Below are positions 43,968-55,693 of a DNA stretch of 64,000 nt, one piece after another. How positions within the stretch are numbered: the stretch's first letter is position 1; every line of letters starts with the position of its first letter. Made by a program: the position numbers and the translations under genes. The notes under the pieces were generated by a model, which did no database searches, was not told the origin of the DNA, and was given only the letters and a program-made list of their open reading frames with translations. Source of the stretch: Dugong dugon (lineage: Eukaryota > Chordata > Mammalia > Sirenia > Dugongidae); assembly GCA_030035585.1 (NCBI GenBank), contig CM057469.1:118708650-118772649 (forward strand), read 5' to 3'.

Positions 43968-44116
43968 ATTACCATAAAGAAAAGTAGGAGTCTTTACGAA
44001 AACCAATTTATGAGTGGATCATAATATGTCCCCTACCACTTGGCTAAGTACTAACTGACTTTGTAAATAAAGAAGATGATATATTTCTTATTTTTGTGGA
44101 GCAAAAATCTAGTTGG

Positions 44117-45390
44117 CCAACAAAGATTGTTACATTTTGTGTGTGAACTTTTTCAAGGGTTTTTACAATAGAGATCTCATACGATATTTATCCTTTTGTG
44201 ATTGACTTATTTCACTCAGCATAATGTCCTCCAGTTTCATCCATGTTATGAGATGGTTACCAGGGATGGGAGGGGTGGGAGGGAAATACTAAATAGACAA
44301 TAGATAAGTGGTATCTTGGGTGAAGGGTGAGACAGTACACAATACAGGGGAAAGTAGCACAACTTGTACAAGGAAAGGTCACGGAAGCCCCATAGACACA
44401 TCCAAACTCCCTGAGGGACTGAATTGCTGGGTGGAGGGCTCTGGGGACCATGGTCTCAGGGAACATCTAGCTCAATTGGCATGACACAGCTTATAAAGAC
44501 AATTCTCTACATTCTACCTTGGTGAGTAGTGTCTGGGGTCTTAAAAGACTGTGAGTGGCCATCTAAGATACTCCACTGGTCTCATCCCTTCAGGAGCAAG
44601 GGAGGATGAAGAGAACAGGATACAAGGAAAGGATTAGTCCGAAGGACTAATTGTCCACAGCTACCAAGTCCTCCACCGGACTGAGTCCAGTACAGCTAGA
44701 TGGTACCCGGCTACCACCACTGACTGCTCTGACCAGGATCACAACAGAGGGTTCTGGACAGAGCTGGAGAAGGATGTAGAACATAATTCTAACTCATAAA
44801 AAAAAAGACCAGATTTACTGGCCTAAAGGAGACTGGAGAAACCCTGAGAGTATGGCTCCCAGACAACCTTTTAGCTCAGTGGTGAAGTTACCTCCGAGGT
44901 TCACTGTTCAGCCTGGGAGTGGACAGCCTCGTAAAACCAAGTGAGACTAACGAGGTGCAGGAGTCCAGTGACAAGGGCCAGAAGGCAGAAGGGGACAAGA
45001 AAGCTGGTGATAGGGAACCCAAGGTTGAGTAAGAATATTGTTGATGTGTTGTGAGATTGTTAACCATTGTCATAGGGCAACATTTGTAGTAACTGTTAAA
45101 TGAGAAACTATTTTGTTCTGTAAGCCTTCATCTTAAGTGAGAATCACAGCACAATTCAAAGAGTGTAGTCAATGTCACTGAACTGTACATGTAGAAATTT
45201 TTGAAATGGTGTATCTTTGGCTATGTGTATTTTCACCAAAACAAAAAAAAAGGTTGAGAAGTTAGAGGGTTGACATGTTGTGGGGTTGTTAACCAATTTC
45301 ATAAAACAACATGTGTACTTCTGTTTCATGAGAAACTATTTGTTCTGTAAGCCTTCACCTGAAGTACAATAAAAAAAAAATAAAATAAAA
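44117..45390 (+). mobile_element. L1 insertion with 5' inversion (type A 3' UTR)
   Basis: Flanked by a perfect 14-bp duplication AAAAATCTAGTTGG (44103-44116 and 45391-45404). The first ~135 bp (44117-44251) is L1 ORF2 end/3' UTR start in reverse orientation (compare 40060-40175), followed by the plus-strand 3' UTR from 44252 (TTACCAGGGATGGGAGGG) to poly(A) at 45371-45390. Inverted 5' part plus direct 3' part inside one pair of duplications is the signature of twin priming. Confidence 0.93.
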
Positions 45391-45449
45391 AAAAATCTAG
45401 TTGGGTGATAGAGTGGAAATGGCCAAAATGAATGGAGGACAGTTAGGCA

Positions 45450-45960
45450 TGAATATTTTTATGGTTATTAGATATTCAACAGAATTGCAAAGGAGATGGA
45501 GATCAGTGTGGACCAGAGGAGTCCTAGAATTGGGGAACCTTGAGCAGCACCTCTGAAGACTTGTAGAATTTAGATAGGAGGAATCATTTTAGACAGAGGA
45601 AGGAACATGTAGGAAGGTGTGCAGGCAGTAGCATCATTGACACAGTGACCCTACTTTTCACCCGTGTTAGTGGAAAGGTGTTATATTGGAGAGTGGTTCA
45701 AAATCATAGTGAAATAAATTAGCATAATCTGAGTGGAAACAGAAATTGGGAGCCATTGAAGGCAAGATAATGAGTCTGAAAATAGTCTGTAAGAAAACAA
45801 TGGCAATTCTTGGGCCACAGAATGATGTAGTAAAAGAAAAATTACTCTAGCAAGAGTATTTAGAGTTGTTTGAAGAGGGAGAAACTGAAGGTAATAGAAC
45901 CAGGGTGATAGATGGTGTTCCTCTGCAAAATTTGGCCTTGTAACCTGGGATTTCATTTTG
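45450..45960 (-). mobile_element. L2 LINE fragment (diverged)
   Basis: Contains ACAGAGGAAGGAACATGTAGG and TGGGAGCCATTGAAGGCAAG, relatives of the reverse-complement L2 blocks 'GGCAGAGGGAACAGCATG' and 'GGGGAGCCATTGAAGG'. Confidence 0.5.
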
Positions 45961-46458
45961 TGCTACTGAAGAAAATATATGTATTTTCCAAAGTTATCGT
46001 TTTCTCTAATATGTAAATTTTGAAGTGAGTTTAGAAAGTCAGGTAGCAGGAGGTTGAATTATTAGGAAAGAACAATACTTTGGTACATCTTGACTTTCAG
46101 CCAGACTAGTTTCTCTGAACTATATTCATTATTTGAGTCACTTATTTTAAAGACCAAACTGCCCAATGGATGCATGAAGGAAAGAATTTGTATAAGCTAC
46201 TCTTCAAGGAAACTAGAAGAAAGATTTCTTCATTGCCATGAGTGGGAGGGGAGAGTGCTCCATACGTTTTTACTGTGTTCTTAAGGATGGCTGTCAGCTG
46301 GGATTCTGAAGGTTGTAGCCCAAATCTACTAACTCTTAGAAAGTTACTCATGCTGGATAAAAAAAGTGATGCAGTTGTGCCAGTTAATTAGGGGTTATCA
46401 GGTTGCTGAAATGGACATAAAAGCAAGACTTGGTTCAATTATCTCATACCCAGGGTTT
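45961..46458. other. Unrecognised sequence
   Basis: No supported feature. Confidence 0.4.
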
Positions 46459-46486
46459 TGTGTGTGTGTGTGTGTGTGTATGTGTG
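46459..46486. repeat. (TG)n microsatellite
   Basis: About 14 TG units. Confidence 0.95.
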
Positions 46487-46611
46487 AATGTTCATAAATG
46501 CTACATTAAAATGTCAGAATTTGGCATTGAGATATTTTCCAAGCTATTACCAACACCTATCTCTACACACCTATCTCATTATATTCCATTCCTTGTAAGT
46601 TTCCTCTGTTA

Positions 46612-46910
46612 CAGGCAGTCCCCGGGTTACGAACATCCAACTTATAAACAACTTGTGATTGTCCTTTAATATTACTTAAATTTGCTCTCACTTTGAAAGA
46701 ATTGAACCAACTCCTACTCACAACAAATTCTTCATCACAATCACCTTCATTTGCTGCACATGCAGCTTTTCAATCTTTGAAAGGGCTTCGAGTCTTTTCT
46801 TGCACTAACCGTAAGTTTAAATAAGAACCGTATGCACCTGTTGCGACTCACTCACCTTAAAGACTTCAACACACAGTAACACATCTTGTTCGTAACCTGG
46901 GGACTGCCTG
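46612..46910. mobile_element. Non-autonomous DNA transposon with 23-bp terminal inverted repeats
   Basis: The left end 46612-46634 (CAGGCAGTCCCCGGGTTACG plus AAC) is repeated in inverted orientation at 46888-46910 with one mismatch. The left flank is TA; the right flank is CA, consistent with a decayed TA duplication. The 299-bp interior has no transposase frame. The termini suggest a Tc1/mariner-superfamily (Tigger/pogo-like) miniature element; the exact family is not assigned. Confidence 0.85.
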
Positions 46911-47099
46911 CACTTTTAAGTTTCAAACCCATTTTTATACATCATAAAATTTTGGAGCTGGAAGGGACTTCAGAGGAAACTTATCCCATCTTGTCCTTTT
47001 CAGAAATGGAACAATTGTCTTAGTAGTGACTGTCATGACAGAGGTGAGTTAGAGGGCTTCTTATTTCAGGGTTTCTTATTAATGGTACCGCCATCCACC
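46911..47099. other. Ancient-repeat-like sequence
   Basis: TTTTGGAGCTGGAAGGGACT followed by AGAAATGGAACAATTGTC resembles an ancient conserved repeat (GAGCTGGAAGGGACCTTAGAG type); family not assigned. Confidence 0.35.
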
Positions 47100-47450
47100 T
47101 CTCAGTTAAAGGCTTAAAGGCTCACAGTCATCTCTGACTCTCCCTCTCTCTCTCATTCACCTGCTGTCGATTCTACAATTGAAAGACCCCTTGTATCTGA
47201 CTCCTCCGTTAAATTATCTTTGAAACTCTCTAATTTAAACCTCTACTGCCTCTCATGTAGACAATTTAAATAACTTCTCAACTCCTCTCTGTGCTTGATA
47301 GTTTCTCTTGTCATCCATCTTACATATAGCAATACATCGTCTTCCTGAAAGTCAGTCCCGATCATATAATTCCTGATTAAAAAATAAACAAACTCTAAAT
47401 CTTATCACATGCCTTATAAATTCAAAAATTTCCACTTCCACAGTAGCATT
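47100..47450 (+). mobile_element. L2 LINE fragment
   Basis: CACAGTCATCTCTGACTCTC, then TTCTCTTGTCATCCATC and AGTCAGTCCCGATCATATAA (relative of 'AAGTCAGATCATGTCAC'), in L2 order. Confidence 0.5.
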
Positions 47451-47521
47451 CTTTGATATGACCCCATTTCAATTCTCTAATTTCATACTTAATATATAGA
47501 GAGATAATTTTCTATAAGCTG

Positions 47522-47715
47522 GAATCCTTAGGTGGTACAAACAGTCAATGTGCATGGAAGCTAACTGGAGGTTCTAGTCCACCTATAGGTGCCTCAGAAG
47601 AAAGCCCTGGCAATCTACTTCAAAAAAATCATCCATTAAAAACCCTATAGAGCACAGTTCTAGTCTGACACACATGGGATCACCATCAGTCAAAAATCTA
47701 TTGAATGACAACTTT
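47522..47715 (+). mobile_element. AfroSINE (variant with RTE-5'-like middle)
   Basis: Head GGAATCCTTAGGTGGTACAA, box-B-like GGTTCTAGTCCACC, then GAAGAAAGCCCTGGCAATCTACTTC and AAATCATCCATTAAAAACCC, which parallel the RTE 5' region, and the tail GCACAGTTCTAGTCTGACAC with GGGATCACCATCAGTC. Confidence 0.8.
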
Positions 47716-47859
47716 TCCTTTTTTAACTATGAGCCAGATACTGGCCAAATATACCTCATATTTCCCAACCAGTATAATAACTTCTAGCACCAGAGTGAAT
47801 ATTTATAATGTCAATTCTGAACAACAAAGTTGTTTATATTTAATATCATCTGAAATAGA

Positions 47860-47930
47860 ATATATATATAGATATATATGTGCGTGTGTTTGCATGTTTG
47901 TATACACACATGCATACACACACTGGATGT
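47860..47930. repeat. TA/TG-rich simple repeat
   Basis: ATATATATATAGATATATATG followed by alternating TG/CA sequence. Confidence 0.85.
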
Positions 47931-47944
47931 ACACCTTGATTTAG

Positions 47945-48294
47945 GAAGATTGTCATCATAAATTGTTACAATTTACAATGTTTTTAGAGTTTAGAATTAA
48001 TTTGTATAGAATGCTTCAAAGCTTAAAAAGGGATATCTACTCTATTTATTGTATCCTAAATATTGCTCTTTTCCAATTTTATATTAAAACTTAACTTCTC
48101 ATCATACTAATTTTGATAGGGAATTACTTTTTTTCCCCCCAAATTTCAGTTGATGTCCCAATGCCTATTTTATGTCTTAATGGTGTTTTGCATTGTACTA
48201 GCAATTTTTTTCCATGAACTAGTTAACATTTATCAAATGATCCCACAAAGTCCTTTGCCTCTTAATGGTAAGCTCCCCTCAAACATGGCAAGCA
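47945..48294. other. Unrecognised sequence
   Basis: No supported feature. Confidence 0.4.
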
Positions 48295-48480
48295 GTGCAT
48301 TGCCATAGTTAAGGGCCTGGGCTCTGCAGGCAGATTGCCTGAGTTTTAAACATGGCTTGTCTACTTCATAGCTTCATGACTTTCAGTAAGTTATGTGACC
48401 TCTGGGTGACTTAGTTTTGCATATAAAAATTAAAATAATAATACCATGTATCTCACAGGTTTTTGTGAAGATTAACTGAT
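48295..48480 (+). mobile_element. MIR SINE
   Basis: Clear MIR order: ATAGTTAAGGGCCTGGGCTC, AGATTGCCTGAGTTTTAAACATGGC, TTTCAGTAAGTTATGTGACC, then ATAATAATACCATGTATCTC and GAAGATTAACTGA. Confidence 0.85.
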
Positions 48481-48500
48481 ACTATACATATATATAAAAA

Positions 48501-49170
48501 ACTAAAAATCCTCACAACTGGACTCATAAGCAACATCATGATAAAAGGAGAAAAGATTGAAGTTGTCAAGGATTTCATTTTACTTGGATCCACAATCAAC
48601 ACCCACGGAAGCAGCAGTCAGGAAATTAAAAGATGCATTGCACTGGGCAAATCCGCTACAAAAGACCTCTTTAAAGTGTTGAAAAGCAAAGATGTCACTT
48701 TGAAAACCAAGGTGTGCTTGACCAAAGCCATGGTGTTTTCAATCACCTCATATGCATACAAAAGCTGTACAATGAATAAGGAAGACCAAAGAAGAAGAGT
48801 TGATGCCTTTTAACTGTGGTGTTGGCAAAGAATATTGAATATACCATGGACTGCCAAAAGAACAAACTAATCTGTCTTGGAAGAAGTACAGCCAGAGTGC
48901 TCCTTAGAAGCAAGTGTGGCAAGACTATGTCTCACATACTTTGGACGTGTTATTGGGGGGACCAGTTCCTGGAGAAGGACATACTTGGCAAAGTAGAGGG
49001 TCAGTGAAAAAGAGAAAAACCCTCAGTGAGATGAATTGACACAGTGGCTGCAACAATGGGCTCAAGCATAACAACAATTGTGAGGATGGCACAGGACCGG
49101 GCAGTGTTTTCTTCTGTACATAGGGTCACTGTAAGTAGAAACAAATTCTATGGTGCCTAACAACAACATA
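48501..49170 (+). mobile_element. 5'-truncated RTE LINE
   Basis: Starts within the C-terminal half of the ORF (CTCACAACTGGACTCATAAGC) and ends TGGTGCCTAACAACAACATA. A frame at 48538-48813 carries KDFILLGSTINTHGSSSQEI and is open for 91 codons, but further stops break the rest. Imperfect ACATATATATAAA/ACATACATAAA flanks may be the duplication. Confidence 0.88.
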
Positions 49171-49180
49171 CATACATAAA

Positions 49181-49380
49181 GCATCCCTAGTGGTGCAATG
49201 GTTAAGTACTAGGCTGCTAACCAAAAGGTCTTTGTTTCAAACCAGCAACCACTCCTCAGGGGAAAAGACCTGGTGGTCTTCTCCCATAAGAAGACAGCTT
49301 AGGAAACCCTATAGGGCAAGACTACTCTGTCCTATAGGGTTGCTATGAGTCAGAATTGCCTGGATGGTACGCAACAACAA
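49181..49380 (+). mobile_element. AfroSINE inserted at an RTE 3' tail
   Basis: Head GCATCCCTAGTGGTGCAATG, central GAAAAGACCTGGTGGTCTTC, TCTGTCCTATAGGGTTGCTA tail and GGTACGCAACAACAACATAC end. Flanking CAACAACATACAT and CAACAACATACAA suggest insertion into the RTE terminal repeat itself. Confidence 0.88.
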
Positions 49381-49384
49381 CATA

Positions 49385-49964
49385 CAAATATGGACATCTG
49401 AAGAGAATCCAACTTACCGCCATTACTCAATAAATACTAGCTATTGTTATTATTTCACAAGTAGCTAGCCTGTATTTTTTTTATAGGTAGTCAAATATAT
49501 TTTTAAGCTGTTTTATTCTCGAGTTCTATCTGAATCTCTTAAAACTTTCACCAAGAAACTTTCTTAAGACCTTGTGTATTTTATTTTAGCTAAACATAGT
49601 TGGGTTTACCTGAAAAAAATGCCATACTATTTTAATAGTAGTAGATCAACTGTGGTAAGGGTAAAACAATTACTTCGCAGTATTTGAAAGTGGCAGTCAA
49701 TGCCCCTAAGAGTAGATTTCTTAATATTAGAATCTACTCAAGAATTTTGACCTCCTAATCAACAAAGTTGTTCTACCCACTATCAGGGACTTCAAATAAT
49801 TTCAGGAGAAATCAGAGGCTTGGGAAAATTAGGTGCCTGGATATTATTTTCATATCTGTAAATTTTGTACTTGATAGTAAAGGTTAACCATATTTAGTTT
49901 ATATGCATTCTACCCAAGCTGTCTCAGCTGACAGAAAAAGGAAGATACCTTTACAAGCTCTATT
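49385..49964. other. Unrecognised sequence
   Basis: No supported feature. Confidence 0.4.
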
Positions 49965-50125
49965 CTGTTGGTTCTTAAATGTTGTTATGCATCAGGATCA
50001 CTGGAGGGCTTGTTAAAATACTGATTGCTGGTTCTCAGTCCTCAGAGATTCTGGGTAAAGCCAGAAAATTCGCATTTCTAATAAATTACAGATGTTATCT
50101 GTAAACCCCACCCTGAGAACCACTG
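49965..50125 (+). mobile_element. MER5A hAT DNA transposon
   Basis: CTGTTGGTTCTTAAATG start, then GCATCAGGATCACTGGAGGG, CTTGTTAAAATACTGATTGCTGG, CGCATTTCTAATAAATTAC and the GAGAACCACTG end match MER5A. Terminal inverted repeats are recognisable; flanking duplication is not clear. Confidence 0.88.
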
Positions 50126-50129
50126 CTAT

Positions 50130-50605
50130 ACTCCGCTCATGACTGCTTTCTTGCCTTCATATCACTGTCTAGTCTTCTACCTGATCATTATTTCTTTCTT
50201 GATGGCTGCACTTGCGTTGGTCTCTCTGTTTGAAATGTCCTTCCATTACACACATTCAACCAAGGTATTGAATTTTATTAGAATCTCCTGTGTTTCAGGT
50301 GCAATTTAGAACATTACGTCTCCCATAGGGACTCGCCTTTTGACTCTTTGTCCTCTGCACTCACTTGATTACATGCTATTGTGCTAGTCCATGCCTTTTT
50401 TCATTTTCCTCTCTTCGTAACTCACATTCTAGTACTTACTAGTCCACTGTCCTTTATTATTCACTGTTTTTTTCCTATGGGTTATTTTTGCCTTCATGGC
50501 TTGATTATAAACTCCTTGAGGGTAGAGAACATTGTCTTATATGTCTTCTGTTTCAGCACTGTCCTTAGAAAAGAGATGTTGCTTATCAATAAATTTTTCA
50601 GATGC
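50130..50605 (+). mobile_element. L2 LINE 3' fragment
   Basis: TGAAATGTCCTTCCATTACA, TTTTGACTCTTTGTCCTCTGC, then TAAACTCCTTGAGGGTAGAG, CATTGTCTTATATGTCTTCTG and a CAATAAA end follow the L2 3' consensus order. Confidence 0.75.
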
Positions 50606-52800
50606 AGCTTTCCATGGTATCAAATAATGCACAAGCAAATGTATGGCAATATAAATGGGTCATAAGTATGACTGTATGACTGCCCAATGTTATAAATAAA
50701 AATACAGGACTCAAAATTAAGTTTGAAATTTAGATAAACAAAGAACAATTTTTAATACAAGTATGCCCAGACTCTATTCGGGACATACTTATTCTAAAAA
50801 GTATTATTTGTTTATTTTAAATTTAAACTTAATTGGGTGTACTGTATTCTATCTTGCAAACTTTCCATGGTTCAATTTTCAGAACTTTATTAACAGGGCC
50901 ATTTGATGGTATCTGGCTCCCAGAGATAGGCCTTTTATGGTATTTCACTATGTCTCAACATTATGACTTTGTATAAGATACTAAACTGAGTTTTAGTTGA
51001 CTCATCTGACGAAAGGAGATAATGGTTATAATTGTCCCAGCATGTAACTCATAATTTCTCCAGAAATCCTTTATTTTAATGTAAATAATTCTTACTGAGA
51101 TAATATGCACATAGTGAACATTAATATCCCTGTGAACTGGTCATCCAAGAAATATCTAAGATATTATATTTGAAATATGTGCTTTCTGTATATTATATTT
51201 CAGGCTCATGTTAGATACTATTAAGGAAAATTCTTGGTTTTAGAAGCTTAATGATGCTGCAGGCTTTTGAATGTACAACGTCTAGGGTAATAAACAGATA
51301 ATTCACAATTTGAAGCCTCCAGGGCCCACTGTTCACATACTAAGAGCCAAATCAGCTATTGAAGTTTAGCAAGGAAAAGCTAGACCTTGGGTATTTCCTT
51401 GGATCAGTCTCCCCCTGATCAGATGGGTCCCACCACTGTGTCTTTCTTTCCTCTCCACCCCTCACACACCCCTACCATACCAGCTATGGTTTCTGATGTG
51501 GGTCTCAGGGGTCAAATGCTTTAATCATACTCTCTGAGCTAAGCTGTTCTCACCAGTGAAGAATCAGGAATTTAATATAAGGTGTAATCTGAGAGTTTTG
51601 GTTTCTCCAAGTCTTTTACTAAAATATGCAAGTAATGATCTGATGCTAAGAATGTATTTATTAGTTAACAGGTATCTTAGAGCAAGGCCTCATCAAGTTA
51701 AACTTTATAAAACAGATATTTGGAAGGAGACCAGGGGTGTCAATAAAGAAAGTATGCTGTCACCAGTGACGGGTTTTTATATTGGATATTGGTCACTACT
51801 TTCCCAAGGCTTTCTTTTTCCCAGAAATACAGCAATTGTCAGGTTAAATCCTAGGAGATAAGAAAAGACAGAAAGGTCATTAACTCTAGCCTGTTACATT
51901 TGACCTGATACCCACTTGGTGACCTAAGTGTGCTTTCAATTTCTGAAACCCACACCTTGTGTCTGCTAATATGTTCGCTGTAGTTGTGGTCTACTTGACC
52001 CCTCTGTAAAGGGGTGATTGGTCCTGCTTTGTGCATTTCTTACCTGGTAAGGAGACTCATGTGTGCATGTGTGTTTAAGGGTCTTAAAACAATCCAGGGT
52101 TCTAACTCTGATACTTTAGTGAACAATGAATAAGAATTTCTGTTTGCAATTATTTCTCAGCCTCGAGAAAATTTTAGGTTGGTTTCCTAGGATTTGGACG
52201 TTTCTTCTTATTGTTTCAAATTACTTGTTTATTCTCTCTCGGTGAACTAAACACTGTTTCTTGGTTTTGTTCCTCATGTCAATGTGCTTCTCAGCTGGTC
52301 TATTCCTGTCAACTCCTTTCAGGTTACTACTGAAGATTTCTTGTAAATGTGCTCTTTTGTTCATTGTGAAATTATTCTTTTTCTTCCAAATACGTTCTTC
52401 TTTCTCTTTTCTCTCATCTAATTTTAAGTCTTCCTATATTGTAAAACCTAGTCAAGCAATGGGTGTGCTTCATGCCCTCTCATTTAAGATTATTACATGC
52501 AATTACCTATCTTGTATAATTACATCTTGTAACATGCGTATTTGTTTATAGCAAAAACTTGTCTAGAAACAATTTAATTATTTTCCCCAGCCCTCCTTCC
52601 AATTAAACACAGCTTCAAAGTTGGTGTTTTTGAAAGAAAGAGAAAGAAACAAAAACAAAAACCTTTCATCCCTTAGCTAGAGGGTGAATTCATGGTAATC
52701 AAGGGAATGTAAAATAAAAGGTAATGTTAGTGTTCTTTTAGTAGAAATCATAAAGAACTTCTGGTCCAACTCATGCTTTTAAGTGAAGCGTCATTTAATA
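50606..52800. other. Unrecognised sequence (about 2.2 kb)
   Basis: No gene or named repeat identified. The plus frame 51556-51861 (101 codons) has no domain pattern. Parts around 51.3-52.1 kb could be an old LTR but I cannot define ends. Confidence 0.4.
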
Positions 52801-52975
52801 AATGGTCCCAGGATGCCACAAACAGTTTGTGCTTGTCTACTAACCTAAAGGTTGGCAGTTTGAACCCGCTGTAAAGATTACAGCCAAGAAAACCCTATGG
52901 AGTAGTTCAACCATTTAACACTTGGGGTCAGCGTGAGTCAAAATCAGCTCAGGGGTGGTGGTTTTTATTTTTTAT
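52801..52975 (+). mobile_element. AfroSINE (diverged)
   Basis: CAGGATGCCACAAACAGTTT head, TAACCTAAAGGTTGGCAGTT and GTAAAGATTACAGCCAAGAA middle, GGGGTCAGCGTGAGTCAAAA tail and T-rich end. Confidence 0.8.
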
Positions 52976-53843
52976 TTTTGTTTATTTTTCACTTAACAAA
53001 CTGTAGCAGTCTGATTGTGAATCCTAGACTTAAATAAATTTAAAATGAAGATTTTACCAGTTCTCTTTATGACTTGTTCTAATGGCTACAGTCAGAGATA
53101 AATAATAAATACTAAAATCCAGAAATATATTATTTCAATAATTTCCTTCAGTCTCTGTGTGATAAAAAGAATCTATATATTTCAAAGTTTGGTATCAGCA
53201 AAAGGGATTCTTTTTTTTTTTACCATATGAACAACTGGTTTAGTGTTTTGATGGAACTGTGCATTCCAGTCAATACAGTGACTAATTTCATCTGTCACAT
53301 CAAAACAATTGAAACATATCTAATGCTCAATTGACAAAGATTTATTTCCTCATAATGAAGTATTTGAATGGGAGATTGTTTTTAAAATAGATACTCCTGG
53401 TCTCTTATACATGATGGAGTGGGACTAACAGTGGTACATTCATTATTTCAAGTTCTCTTTAAAATTCTCAGAACTTCTTCTCTACTATGGTTCTTGGTAC
53501 CCATACACTTACCTCCCTAATTTTGCCTTTTTTCTTAATTTTTTTTCCTAATTAAATTCTTTAACAACTTTGAAACCAAGGTGAGTGGCTTCCATAGCTA
53601 GAATCCTGAGACTAGATATTTTGCAGGCAAAGCTATTTTGAGAAGGTAAGTGAACAGCCAGTCATTCACACTACTTGGGAGGGGAAAAAAAAAATCAAGC
53701 TAAGAATTAAGCGTAAACAACTCCAACAGAAGACTCCTAGAAACATGTTGCATGGGGATTTGGGGCAAGGTGCACTAGTGAGATACAGCAGGAGGTGAGG
53801 AGTTGGGGTTGTTAAACCTTAGCATCCTATGACCTTCAAAAAG
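52976..53843. other. Unrecognised AT-rich sequence
   Basis: No supported feature. Confidence 0.4.
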
Positions 53844-53848
53844 TCCAC

Positions 53849-54357
53849 TGTCTTAGTTATCTAGTGCTATTATAACAGAAATACCACAAGGATGGCGTTA
53901 ACAAACAGGAGTTTATCCTCTCACAGTCTAGTAAGCTAGAAGTCCAAATCCAGGGCATCAGCTCCAGAGGAAGACTATCTCTCTCTGTCAGCTCTGGAGG
54001 AAGGTCCTTGTCATCAATCTTCCCCTGGATTAGGAGCTTCTCAGCACAGGAATCTCAGGTCCAAAGGATGTGCTCAGCTCCCAGTGCTGCTTTCTTGGTA
54101 GTATGAGATCCCTTCATCTCTCTGCTTGCTAGTCTCTTTTATATCTCCAAAGAGATTGACTTAAATTGTAGAATAATCTTGCAAATTGAGTCTACATAAC
54201 TGCCTCTAATCCCATTTCATTAATATCACAGAGATAGGATTTACAACACATAAGAAAAACCCATCAATGACAAAATGCTGGACCATCACACAATACTGGG
54301 AATCATGATCTAGCAAGTTGACAGATATTTTGGGGGGACACAGTTCAATCTATGACA
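53849..54357 (-). mobile_element. MaLR-type solo LTR
   Basis: 509 bp, closely similar to 22253-22773 (shared GGTCCTTGTCATCAATCTTC and GAGCTTCTCAGCACAGGAA). TCCAC (53844-53848) and TCAAC (54358-54362) flank it with one mismatch. Confidence 0.92.
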
Positions 54358-54689
54358 TCAACCACATTTAAATCCATTCTCAGCAGTTGTGCCCCCAAGA
54401 TATTCACTGCTTTATTTACTCAACACAGACAGAATGCTAAGTGAAGTAAGATAGCTTATGCTAACTGTACCAGTTTTCCACAAAGGAGAAGGAATGAACT
54501 TGGCACATTTTAGTAGCTCTAAATGACAAAGGTCAAATGAACATGTACAGAACATTTCAAAATAATTTAATAGAGGTATATTTTACATTTAAAAAAAACA
54601 CTTCAAATTGAAGTTAGATGAGTTTTAAAAAATAAGTATAATCAGGTAACCCTTTGTTGTCAATCCCCCTCCCTGCCACACTGATCCCA
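54358..54689. other. Unrecognised AT-rich sequence
   Basis: No supported feature. Confidence 0.4.
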
Positions 54690-55379
54690 AGCAACCATTG
54701 ATCTGTTTTCTTTCTTCATAGTTTTGGAAATTATCTGATGACAAATTATACTGAGCTTCTTTTCATGTGGTCATTGTACATTTTCTTTGGTAAAATGTCT
54801 ATCAAGTGTTTTGCTTATTTATAGGGGATTGGTTAATTTTATATTCTTACTATTGAGTAGTAAGAGCTTTTACTAAAATAATTATATTTTAGGTATGATA
54901 TTTGAATGATGTCTAGTTTTCCAAATGTTTTCTTCTGTGGCTTACCTTTTCATTTTTTCAACAGTGTCTTTCAAATAGTAAAATATTTTAATTTTGATTA
55001 CTTTTAATTTGCATTTTTTTCTTAAATTCTTTTCGTGTGCTAAGAAATCTTCGCAAAATCTAATGTCACAAAATTTTTCTCCTTTTTTTTTTTCTTCCAG
55101 AAGTTTTGTTTAATATGTTATATTTAAATCTATGGTCTATTTCAAGTTAATTTTTGTATACAATGTGAAGTAACAGTTAAGCTTCATTTTCCGCTCAATA
55201 TAGCAGCTCAATTTTTTCGGCAATAATTGCTAATAGAATATCCTTTCTCCTCTAAAATACTTTGACACCTTTTTAAAAATTGATGAATTATCCCCACACG
55301 TGTGGGCCCATTTCTATTTCATTGATAAATTTTTATTCCAGTGCCACCCTGTATGAAGTATTGTACCTTTACAGTAAGT

Positions 55380-55541
55380 TTGGAGCCCTGGTAGTGCAGC
55401 GGTTAAGAGCTCAGCTGCTAGCCAAAAGGTCAGTAGTTTGAATCCGCCAGTTGCTCCTTGGAAACCCCATGGGGCGGTTCTACTCTCTCCTATCAGTTGC
55501 TATGAGTTGGAATCAACTCGATGGCTATGGGTTTGGTTTTT
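55380..55541 (+). mobile_element. AfroSINE, well preserved
   Basis: GAGCCCTGGTAGTGCAGCGG head, TAGTTTGAATCCGCCAG (box-B-like), CTCCTTGGAAACCCCATGGG and GAATCAACTCGATGGCTATG with a GGGTTTGGTTTTTA tail. Confidence 0.95.
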
Positions 55542-55693
55542 ATAAAGTTAGGAAATAAGACTGTGCAATTTCATTCTATTTTGAAATTGAGTTGGCTAAT
55601 TTAGGTCATTTGCCTTCTATATAATTTTTTTTTCAACTTCCCAAATTCTTCAAAATCTCTCTAGAGTTTTGCCTTTGATTACATTGAATCTAT

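Noticed and set aside
47705..47944. 79-codon ORF at 47.7 kb
   Set aside because: Starts at a SINE tail and ends in a TA/TG microsatellite; no coding signature.
48538..48813. Intact small RTE protein gene
   Set aside because: It is only the C-terminal part of a truncated RTE ORF that happens to stay open for 91 codons; the conserved catalytic part is absent.
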